DNA from: Trichobilharzia szidati
Taxonomy: Eukaryota; Platyhelminthes; Trematoda; Strigeidida; Schistosomatidae
Direction of reading: 5' to 3'
DNA length: 64,000 nt
NCBI GenBank assembly: GCA_944472155.2
Contig: OX235271.1
Coordinates: 85,945,256 to 86,009,255, forward strand
The notes beneath the pieces were generated by a model. It worked only from the letters and a program-made list of their open reading frames with translations, did not search any database and was not told the origin of the DNA. Position numbers and translations under genes: made by a program. Below are positions 55,274 to 64,000 of this stretch, one piece after another (position 1 is the first letter of the stretch; each line of letters begins with the position of its first letter).

Positions 55274-55492
55274 GCGTCGGTGGTATAGCGGTTAGGACGC
55301 TCGCCGACCATGCAAATGGTCCGGGGTTCGATCCCCGGCCACTGACGCACTCCTTTACCTCGCTAAGCCTGAAATAATGCTGGTGAAGAGGAAAGGTTGG
55401 GCATGAAGCTAGCAACTCCACCCTGTAAAATAAAAATTGCTACAGAAACTTCAAGCCACTAGCTTGTTCCAGTGGGGAACGTGAAGGAAAAA
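55274..55492 (+). mobile_element. SINE-b copy beside tRNA-Leu relic
   Basis: Exact-type box A (TGGTATAGCGG) and box B (GGTTCGATCCC), body and 3' end 'gttccagtggggaacgtgaagg' plus A-rich tail. The head has an extra ACT near its 3' acceptor side, and the sequence before 'gttcca' lacks the 'gaagcccta' part. Confidence 0.85.
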
Positions 55493-56399
55493 AATGAATA
55501 AAAATATTTCAAGAAGAACACTTCACATGTAGAACGATGACGTCATTACATTATTAAACATTGTCGCATTTTTAATGTAACAATCCTATGTTACCCACAG
55601 GAATGATTGACTAAACTTCGGAGAGAGGGAGAGAGAGATAGGAAGGGGTGAGTAGAAGAAGTGAGGGAGAGTGGAAGACAGAGAGCTTGGGAGAAGGAAA
55701 TTAATGCTCTTAACACACAAATACCCTCCCATGCAAAAACACAAATACACAGCAATGATATTTATCAAATAATCTTACAGAATTCTACACAATGACGTAA
55801 TCCGAGTGTTTTCACAACACTCTGCATGGAAAATAGTATCGATAACTTCAAACTGTTATAATAATCATCATATGATTGTTATTCAGGTTTTGGAAAATAT
55901 TCTCAACAGTAGAATGACTATTCACTTCATCACTAGATGGCTGTTGACAAATACCTGCACTACATTCTATCATACTGTTAGCAAGTCATCCATTCATTCA
56001 TTCATTCAATGACTTCACGCACGTGTTAACGGAAACTCATTCCCTCTAGCAGATTTGCTTAAGTTAACAATTTAAACTGATGTGTAAAGTATTATTGAAA
56101 TTTCTGTGATACGTGTTTAGTTAACAGTCATCAAATTTGCATGTGGCTTGCATGTGCACTTTGAACAATATGTGATTTAAGTTGATAAAGATGATTTTAT
56201 CTCAAGAATGCTTGAAACAGATAGAATTGCTATGAGGATACTTAAATCGTTATATAAAAATGGTTGGATTCATAGAGTCAGAAACACGTACTTCATACAG
56301 CTTTACTTGGATATAGAATTAAATATTATCAGTGGAAAAGAGAGGCAGATGGTTGTGTACCTCCATCGCAACTAAATCAATATTCACTTATCGGTTTGC
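55493..56399. other. No assignable gene
   Basis: Purine-rich stretch (gaga-rich, about 55620-55690) and AT-rich DNA. No feature recognised. Confidence 0.4.
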
Positions 56400-56706
56400 A
56401 GGGTACAGCACGTCGGGGGTGAGGACAAATACTCGCCACTCATGACATTGGCTAGTGGTAGCGCTATGTTGTGAATTGGCAGAAGTTGGAATTCATAGGC
56501 TGGCCAATGGATGGGGTCTCAGTGGCTTAATGGTCTACGAGCTCGCTAGCCTTGTAACCAGAATGTTCTGGGTTCGAACCCCACAGTGTAGGTGTGTACT
56601 GCTGAAGCAGAGTCCCAAATCAGGCTGACGAAACAGCTGTCCAGTACTGATTGCAGGTTTTCCAGTAGTTCTCTAACCGATGTCAGCTCATGATGAAATC
56701 CCATAA
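56400..56706 (+). mobile_element. Hammerhead SINE, body to tail
   Basis: Head end and body (gtgaggacaaatactcgcca, ttggcagaagttggaattca), box A-like TGGCTTAATGG, box B GGTTCGAACCC (about 56571-56581), hammerhead (about 56598-56655). Helix I GUACUG/CAGUAC is intact and C3 is present, but the core has an inserted GC (CUGAAGCAGA) and helix II has an insertion. Tail ends near 56706. Confidence 0.8.
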
Positions 56707-56734
56707 CTTAACTAATAATCTTGAGTCGACGCGT

Positions 56735-56880
56735 AACTCATGAAGATGTCAATGCCAGCCGGGGTCGAAAAAGTAAGACAGGAGTTCACTGCTGTGAAGT
56801 CAGTGCGGAAATCTACTGCACTCAGTATGTGGAACAAAATTTGGAGTTGAGTGTCTTCAGTTCACCAGATGTTTTGTTAC
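56735..56880 (+). pseudogene. LINE family B fragment
   Basis: HEDVNASRGRKSKTG, the family B DEDVKARIGKA block, then a short diverged continuation (VSAEIYCTQYVEQNLELSVF). Confidence 0.5.
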
Positions 56881-56919
56881 CGACCTATAAACACACCTAT
56901 GTTCCCCATTTGCTTGTGT

Positions 56920-57254
56920 TGTGGTGAGAGCTGTCTACTAACCAAATTGGTAGACAGTAATTTACGTCAATATTTACGTTCCCAAGATTTGTCGTGAGAA
57001 AATGTGAACAAAGATTGATTCAAAATCGACCACAGCAGACTTTGCGTAGGCGGATGCAGTTAACATATAGAGGATTTGACATTCAAGAAACAGTCACAAA
57101 TAGATGAAAGATTAACTTTACGTGAGAAACAACCAATCGGAAGACTGTGTTTGTTTACTTAAATATCCATAGTAATGTACATGAAAATATATAAATATGC
57201 TTTGATTTCCTTAATAAATGATCTGTAGCCTGACTCTTGCCTTCTGTCGTTACA
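56920..57254 (+). mobile_element. Solo LTR, best annotated copy
   Basis: 335 bp, TGTGGTGAGAG to GTTACA, with perfect 4-bp TSD GTGT (56916-56919 and 57255-57258). In this sense direction there is an 8-bp hairpin stem near the 5' end (56931-56938 with 56950-56957), a TATAAATA box at 57190-57197 and an AATAAA at 57213-57218. These fix the LTR orientation and support its being a true LTR. No primer site or ORF follows, so it is solo, probably from LTR-LTR recombination. Confidence 0.85.
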
Positions 57255-57279
57255 GTGTAACTGGATAATGTCGTCGAGC

Positions 57280-58255
57280 ATATTTGTCAAGAGGATGTAT
57301 CCTATGGCGAATATACTCAGCTGAACAAAAGCAAGTGAACTAGTATGTGCATGCTGATGTGGGCCAATGAGATAGATTATCTTTCAAGTGCTGGCCTAAT
57401 AGTTTATTGGAAGAAAATTTTACTCGTAGGTTGGCATCGAAGTATGTTTTCTTGAGAGATCTTGAAAATCGTTTTCGGAGAATTTCAGCCTCAGTATCAC
57501 TATCAAATTCGAGATTCAGCAGAAGGATATTTTGGGGCGACCTGGACGTGTTCATCAACCTTTCTTTGGTTTCGAGTTCTTTTCTTTGAATCTGAGCGGA
57601 AAACCATTTTCCATCAAGATTCTTTGGAGATTTCGCAGTTCTTCATCTACTGATTTTTCAGTACATATATTTCGGATCCCTGAGGAAAGTGAATGGACGA
57701 GATTCCTCTTCTGTCAACTTTGAGAGACAGAACTTTGAAACTTCAAAAACTGTCCGTTCCATGCAGGCTTCTTGTAGATAGATCGCCTCAATGAGTAGTT
57801 AAACTTTCTTCGCGTCTGAACATCAAAGAAATGGAACATCTAGTCAGATGCTACTTCTAGGGTGAAATCAGTGTATGAAGGTGAGTACTGTTGAAGGCTT
57901 GGAGCAAGTTCCCGAGATTCAAACTGTCGACACAAATAATGAAAATATCATCGATGTATCTTTCATAGAGACTGTTGTTTGTAAGACAGTGTTTTCTAGG
58001 TTCACCATAGGACATTCGGCCAAGAGGTTTTCTAGAGGAGAACCTATTGTTACACCATCTATTTGACTGTAGATTTCATTACTGAATCTAAAGCAGACAT
58101 TGAAAGTACACTGGAGTAATAGATCTTTTAGACAATGAATCGGTATGCAGACATCAATATTACTGGACGGAATAAAATGGTTTCTGTCAGTGGAACATTG
58201 GTGTAGAGAGAAACGAAATCTAAGGAGATTGTTAAAAATGGGTAAGCTTATTTGT
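57280..58255 (-). pseudogene. PLE fragment: RT palm to GIY-YIG linker
   Basis: Minus strand from about 58250: RT motif B region, then RYIDDIFIICVDS (motif C with Y-I-D-D) near 57925-57965, then the linker LLNLEFDSDTEAEILRKRFSRSLKKT (ORF 57340-57558) and the start of the GIY-YIG region at about 57290-57350. Frames are broken. The two Asp residues of motif C are kept. Confidence 0.75.
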
Positions 58256-58579
58256 TAGCTGTGAATAGTGATTTGTGTATGTACTGGCATCATAACCTGA
58301 TTGGACAGTTTCGATTAGTTTATTTATGGATTAATTTTCTGAGGTTTTGTAAACATAATATATCACGTATTTTGTCTCGTAAAGGTTGGGCAAAGTCTGC
58401 ATTAGGTAAGACGTATATGCGCTGCACTGTAGAATCAAATGGACGAAATCGTCCACATAGTTCCATACTAATAACTCTTCCATCTTTCATCTTCTTCAGT
58501 ATCTTTGTGAGCTATATTTCCATCTGTTCAGTGAGATCTTTCTGAGAAGTCTGTTTTTGTAAATTTCTTCCATTAGACA

Positions 58580-59992
58580 GAATTATTACGACAAAATATC
58601 AAAGAAAGGAGACTTAAGTCAATGCAAGAACTGGCGCGGAATTATGCTCCCGTCCATCCCAAGCAAACTACTAAGCCGCATCATCCTGGAGAGAATCAAA
58701 TATGCCAAGCTGAATGAAAAACTTCGACCGGAACAGGCCGGATTCAGGAGAAACAAGTCATGTATTGATCAGATCGCCACATTACGGGTCATCATTGAAC
58801 AAAGCTTGGAATGGCAGTCACCTCTCTATCTCAACTTCATCGACTGTGAAAAGACCTTTGACAGCGTCGATCGAGAGGTGATTTGGAAACTACTTCGCTA
58901 CTACGGGGTGCCACCGACAATTATACATCTCATCCAACAGTTGTACGACAATGCTGCATGCCAAGTAATCCACAACGGGAAACTTACGGAACCCTTCGAA
59001 GTGAGGACAGGAGTAAGACAAGCTGGCTGCCTACAATCGCCAATGATTTTCCTGATTGCAGTAGATTGGATAATGTGACAAACAGTGGGCGATGAGGAAA
59101 CAGGCATAAAATGGACTCACACAAAAAACTTGGAGGATCTGGACTTCGCCGATGATACATGTCTGATTTCCCACAAACTGAAAGATATGCAAGCGAAAAG
59201 CAACAAGTTGGCAGAAGAAGCATCAAAGATAGGACTTCAGGTGAACATAGAGAAAACAGAGGTGGTGAAGATTCCTGGCCAACACCACCAACACCAACAG
59301 CAACAACAACAGACAACAATCAGTATAAATGGAAGGAACCTGAAAGAAACAACCTCTTTTACCTACCCACATGGGAAGCATCGTTTCAACTACAGGCCAA
59401 CGGAACTGACGAGGATATCAAAGCAAGAATCGGAAAAGCAAGACAAGCTTTCACTACTCTCAAGTCTGTGTGGAGGTCAACAACACTCAGCATCAAAAAT
59501 AAGATCCGGATTTTCAACTCCAATGTGAAGTCAGTCAGTGCTGCTACTATACGGATCAGAGACTTGCACTGCGCGTCATAAAGAGCATCTCAAACAAACT
59601 ACAAACCTTCATTAACAGTTGTCTTCGCTCAATACTCAAGATCAGATGGCCGGCCAGAAAAGATCAGCAACAGAGATCTCTGGCAATGAGCGAACCAACC
59701 AGGAACCGATTGTGAAACAAATAGGCAGGAAGAAATGGAGATGGATTGGCCATACTCTGAGAAAACCATCAAGTGACATCACTAGACAAGCCATTGCTCG
59801 AGTGGAACCCGAAAGGGAAGCGGCGAGTTGGTTGTCAGTGCGAGGGTGACTTGGAGGAGGTGATGTGAAGAGGAGATGAAAACGTGTGGGCAGACTTGGA
59901 GCCGGGTGAAGACTCTAGCAGAGAACCGAACGCAATGGAGACGCACGGCTGAAGCCCTATGTTCCTCTAGGAATTAAAGGAAACAATAATAA
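58580..59992 (+). pseudogene. LINE family B RT to 3' end, best preserved copy
   Basis: The ORF at 58644-59078 holds RT blocks RPEQAGFRRNKSCIDQIATLR, FIDCEKTFDSVDRE (motif A, Asp present) and GVRQAGCLQSP (motif B with one extra residue), then a stop. The next ORF (59085-59528) has LDFADDTCLIS (motif C, intact ADD), VNIEKTEVVKI, a glutamine-rich stretch and INGRNLKETTSF. The frame changes to the TDEDIKARIGKARQAF block (in 59159-59581), then [26 protein letters not shown] (in 59619-59849) and the 3' end (ccctatgttcctctaggaattaaaggaaacaat) at about 59955-59992. The endonuclease and RT N-terminus are missing. Because all RT core blocks are readable it is the reference for this family here. Confidence 0.85.
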
Positions 59993-60279
59993 TAATAATT
60001 TTTAAAGTTCTGTCCCTCTAAGGAGGAAGAAGAATCTCCTCTATTCACTTCCGTCAATGATCCCGAAAATACGTACCGACTGACCTATTGACGAAAAGAG
60101 TTTTGGTGGAAAAATGGCCTACCACTCAGATTCATAGACAGGGACCTGAAGTCGAAGAAATCTGCCGAACAGGTCCAGGTTGCCACCCTCTCTCCCCAAA
60201 AATCATTCAGATCCGTTGGTATTTCAATGACGTGTTCTACACGCCGCCTCTATGTGCATCTGTCAATTCACCTGATCTT

Positions 60280-61110
60280 GTGGAGCAAGGTATACTGGCC
60301 GTAGCCAGAGGACGCTTTCCACGCGGATACGAAAACACATTCCAGCATGGTTTTACAAGGGAGGAAGGAAATGTGTGAGAAGCTCTATTCTAGAATACCT
60401 GTTCGACTCCTGTCATTCTACCAACACTGACCATGATTGTGAGATCGTCTACGGAATCCATGCTAACTTGCTGGCAGCGTTTTCTTCGTTATAGACTTGT
60501 AAAGACAGAGGAGGCCTTGGCAATTCATGAATTTAAGCCAAACAGACCTTTGTGTACAAAAGAAGTATGTACAATCCCTACTTCTGCCTTGGCCGTAGAG
60601 GGATAGACACTTATTTATTTATTTTATTTAGTTAATCTATTAACCTTTCCATTATTACTACGATTATTATTATTATTATTATTATTACTATGCTCAGTCT
60701 GAATTGTTTCCACTTGTCCCACTTGTCATTCTAAATCCAAAATCATTATTTTTTTTGTTTTTACAATATTGAATTCTATCTTATCAAATTTCACACCATG
60801 TTATGTAACATTTTATATTCGCCTACTAATCCTATAATTATGCACCCCTTTCCAACATCTATACACCTTATGTATTATTCTACATATGACATTAATTGTT
60901 TTGCTACTTGACATTTAACTATGATTACAATCACAAATATTTTAATTGCATTTCATACTATTATTTCATGTGTTCACACTTTTGATCTAATTCCCTCACC
61001 GGATATAATTTCTTAAAAACCATATATACACGATTGTACAGCTTCAGAATAAATCCGTTGAAAAGAGTCTCTTCGCTGAATATTCTGTTCTTAACGCTAC
61101 AATGGGAATT
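60280..61110 (+). mobile_element. PLE-3 3' end
   Basis: The first part (about 60280-60620) encodes the degraded end of the GIY-YIG domain; the rest is 3' UTR. It is the reverse complement match of 32370-33180 (including ctagagcc-type blocks, 'aaaatcattatt', 'caccttatgtatt', 'ctcttcgctgaatatt'). It lacks the SINE-b present in the other copy and so shows the empty site. Confidence 0.75.
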
Positions 61111-61127
61111 ATTAAATTATTGAAAAG

Positions 61128-61394
61128 ATGTTAAAAAGACATGTAAATGAAGAACAGAAACCAAAAATGATATACGTTTCACAAACATTTAGTCTAACTG
61201 ATAAGGATGCTCGAGCTAGTAACAGACGCGATGATCACGTGTATCGCTTATCAGCCATCAACACTCTACCACGATTACCTGAATTGACAAGCCTCTACTT
61301 GATCGAAAACACTCAACGAGGTGAGACAAAAAGAACCAATAATACACGTAGGAAACAAAGAAACAAAGGATGCAAACGTGGGCCAATAACGTGA
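61128..61394 (+). CDS. Short basic ORF of unknown nature (88 aa)
   Basis: An 88-codon frame just downstream of the PLE-3 end. The C-terminal third is strongly basic (ETKRTNNTRRKQRNKGCKRG). It has no signal peptide, no recognisable domain and no visible splice context. Length alone does not exclude chance in this AT-rich DNA. I include it only because its codon content looks less degenerate than its neighbours. Confidence 0.15.
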   Translation: MLKRHVNEEQKPKMIYVSQTFSLTDKDARASNRRDDHVYRLSAINTLPRLPELTSLYLIENTQRGETKRTNNTRRKQRNKGCKRGPIT

Positions 61395-62019
61395 GCATTT
61401 ATAGAGGATAATCCATTGGTTGTCTGTCTAGCTGTCTGTAAGACAACTCCTACTGGTCGATTTTCCGGACAAACTGTTGATACACATACAAGCCTTGACT
61501 AATCGACACTAATTAGAGGGAAGAATCATTGAAAAATAAAGAGTAATAAGCAGATTTTTCGTTCTCATTTGTAGCTCATAGATTATATACATTGAAAATG
61601 CTATCCGTTGATGACGATATCCGTTTAAGCTCTTAGTATCTATGGTATATAGCATATGTACTCCTGTGTGACACAGTTTGAAAGGTATTGGAGACAACAG
61701 AGTTATTTGCCGTTTTGGAGAATCATGGACATTCACAAACTGAATATTAAACACATGATTCGTTAACATGATGAACAACATTATTGTTGCCGATGCCCTT
61801 GATACTATGTCCTTTTGCATAGGGTACCTGATTGACTGGAGTCAGGTGTGTTATTGATTTATATGTAATTGCAGTTAGTTAGGTGGGTGTTTAGCCTGTG
61901 TCCAGAATTGGGATCATTAATTTGCATTTCATTCTATAGAGGCAGTTGAAAACTGAAACACTTGTGTGTAAAGTTCTACACTGTTTCGTCAGTCTGACAC
62001 AACAGGTTTATGACAGTTG
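61395..62019. other. No assignable gene
   Basis: No recognised feature. Confidence 0.4.
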
Positions 62020-62340
62020 TGAAGACCAAATAAAACGGCCAAATGACCTTGAAACCAACCAACCAATCAAAGTACTCACCATTTCAAATAGATGCCATCC
62101 ATGAGCTTCATTGCAAGTTTCACCGTGATTTGGTTTTTGATTTCTTTGTGGAAAACGGAATGATGATAAGGAAGGAGGCTAAAACATGCATATGTAGAGG
62201 GAAAATAACTCTTCAGAAGTAGCTATTGATTCTTATGCATTCAGATGTAGTAAGTGCCATAGCAGGAAATCTGTATGAGGTGGTAAGTTGTACACTATGT
62301 CAATTTTTTAGATACTTTCTCCTCGACATTGACACTGTCC
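62020..62340 (-). repeat. Dispersed repeat R4, inverse copy
   Basis: The reverse complement aligns with 36880-37190 across its length. The terminal block (accttgaaaccaaccaacca on the plus strand) is best conserved. Confidence 0.6.
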
Positions 62341-62892
62341 CTTACTAAAATACTGCATATATACAAGCACGTTATACAGCTGTGGAAATAGAGAATACTA
62401 TGGTATTAATGATGCAATGGTATCGGCAGTGCCGGGATATTGTCTTAGAAAGGTCAATGGAATTTCATCTGTACGACTTGGAACTGGTACTCATATCAAT
62501 TCTATTGAAGAATTTCGTGGCCATGTCAAAAGATGCATTAGAATGGTAAACGGTTCGCAAAAGAATATGATATATAGTCATACAAATTAACTTATATATG
62601 GAGATTGATTGGATGTGCTTATAACCACTCCTATGAAAAACTGAGACCTATTCTTGCAGCATAGTAGAGATATATATACCCTGTATAATTTATTTTTATT
62701 ATATCTATCTCCTGTAAATATATATACTATAAATGCCAGTTTTTAGCTAGAAAATTATGATTGATTGGTTCAAGGTCACTTGGTTGTGGTATCAATCCTA
62801 TAATGTTGCCAGATTTATGTATCCGCACATAGTAATGATACTGAATGTGTATTATAATAGTTAAAAACAGAAAATTTTATCAAAAAAAAATG

Positions 62893-63172
62893 ACTGGCAG
62901 TGGCGGTATATACCACGATTTCGTAGAAGTTAGGGGAGACTGTTGAGTGTCATCATGCTATAGACAGGCTGTCAAAATGGAACAAGAATGGGAGAAGATG
63001 AGTTGGGTTTCCGAGCATCACATGGAGAAGATCATGCGAAGAGGAGAAGAGAGCTCATGGGCGATCGTGGAGCTAGCTAAAGGATGAATTCAGAGAACAG
63101 AATGAAACGGAAATGAGTGTTTGATTCCCTATGTCCCAATCGGAGCCCAAGGGAATAATAATAATAATAAAT
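62893..63172 (+). pseudogene. Hammerhead SINE body piece joined to LINE B 3' end
   Basis: 62893-62933 is a piece of the SINE body (cacgatttcgtagaagttag). Directly joined, 62934-63172 is a family B 3' end (GDC-VSSC block, then gggcgatcgtggagc, then ccctatgtcccaatcggagcccaagggaataat and (AAT)n). Confidence 0.6.
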
Positions 63173-63345
63173 GAGTTTATGGATTGCATGTCATACCAGT
63201 TGCTCAATGACAAACGAACTTGCCTTGCAGTCTGAAGGTCTTGGATGTGTACTGCTGAGAGGTCTCGAACTAGGATGAGACAGCTGTATAGCACTCCATG
63301 GTTCCCCAGTTCTTCTGTAACTGAAATCTGTTCATGATCAACTTT
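63172..63345 (+). mobile_element. Hammerhead SINE, tRNA-like part to tail
   Basis: Degraded box A and box B region, then a hammerhead (about 63249-63295) with UGCUGAGAGG replacing the core and GAGAC replacing GAAAC, then the tail. It follows the LINE B end without a gap. Confidence 0.6.
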
Positions 63346-63552
63346 GAAAATGTAGTCTTTGTTATTTTTCTCTAATCAACATAAAATGCCAAGTCATGTC
63401 AACATAATATCGACTCTTTTTTTATTACTATCCACACCGTATTTTTTTACAGGTATGGAATTTTCAGCATGACCTTGCCAGCGAGTCAGAGGAGTACTGC
63501 TTCAACGTAATTTCACTCAAAATAACCTATTATAAATAGAAATACAGATGGA

Positions 63553-63554
<2 letters not shown>

Positions 63555-63583
<29 letters not shown>
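63555..63583. repeat. (AT)n microsatellite
   Basis: About 14 AT units. A further (ATT)-rich run lies at about 63775-63830. Confidence 0.9.
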
Positions 63584-63590
<7 letters not shown>

Positions 63591-63831
63591 GTTTTTATTC
63601 GTGCACCTGTGGTGTATACTACTTATAATTGTATAAAAGTAGTGTGCCGAGTAACATTTTGCAATAAACGATGATAATTTGTGTGTATCAGTGGATAAGT
63701 CAATGAAGAAGTGATGTGCGAAGATGGTAATGACATTGAAGGGGATCAAGTGGGAAACAGACACGGAGGATATTAACATTATTATTTTTATTATAATTAT
63801 AATAATAATTATTATTATTACTAATAGTAGT

Positions 63832-64000
63832 AGTGTAACAACAGAAGGCAAGACACAGAAGCCAAGGTATATTTTTCATTGATCAAACCACTGTTTATAT
63901 ATCTACAGTTTATATTCGTTAACCAATCACTGAGCGTGTGATTTTGGTTTACATTAAACGACATGAAATAGAATGTTCAAATATATATATTGTTGTACTC
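63832..64000 (-). mobile_element. Partial LTR-like end at the window border
   Basis: Starts TGTAACAACAGAAGGCAAGAC, close to the first 20 bp of the solo LTR family (TGTAACGACAGAAGGCAAGAG), but then diverges. It runs off the window, so its other end and any TSD cannot be seen. Confidence 0.45.

Noticed and set aside
63555..63851. 98-aa minus-strand ORF with hydrophobic runs
   Set aside because: Generated by ATT and AT microsatellites; low complexity.
1..64000. Prokaryotic features such as CRISPR arrays, operons or ribosome binding sites
   Set aside because: Introns, LINE/SINE/PLE content and the p40 gene show a eukaryotic nuclear genome; the spaced repeats here are dispersed elements, not CRISPR.

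Overview
The window reads as repeat-rich nuclear DNA of a schistosomatid blood fluke (Schistosoma or a close relative). The diagnosis rests on one intact host gene, a five-exon tandem alpha-crystallin protein on the minus strand (29405-31282) matching the schistosome p40 major egg antigen. The repeats agree with it: Penelope-like elements (PLEs) with a GIY-YIG endonuclease, RTE-type LINEs, and tRNA-derived SINEs carrying hammerhead ribozymes. The p40 protein differs at many positions from the S. mansoni protein as I recall it, so I do not name a species.

Layout. 1-8700: scattered fragments of PLEs, a CR1-like LINE, LINE 'family B' and hammerhead SINEs. 8716-15290: a decayed PLE (PLE-2) hosting two later insertions, a solo LTR (9948-10270, 4-bp target-site duplication, TSD) and a nearly complete RTE-type LINE ('family A', 11149-14932, 12-bp TSD). 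15300-22720: LINE family B copies; one (20470-22715) is split by an LTR retrotransposon deletion derivative (20565-21243, 4-bp TSD). 22951-26437: a complete PLE (PLE-1) with a 13-bp TSD, an inverted pseudo-LTR and an almost intact reverse transcriptase ORF. 26680-28440: LINE and PLE remnants. 29405-31372: the p40 gene with its TATA box. 32100-34210: PLE-3 remnants carrying a SINE and a fold-back hammerhead SINE with an intact ribozyme core. 34700-64000: a mosaic of hammerhead SINEs (including a head-to-tail dimer), solo LTRs of one family, SINE-b copies, LINE B 3' ends, PLE GIY-YIG remnants and four uncharacterised dispersed repeats (R1-R4).

How the parts relate. LINE B probably supplies retrotransposition machinery in trans: SINE-b shares its 3' end with LINE B. 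The hammerhead SINE family has tRNA-like pol III boxes, an approximately 404-406 bp unit and a ribozyme once per unit, so a multimeric transcript could self-cleave into monomers. Apart from p40, no host protein gene is supported; stretches without assignment are listed as such.
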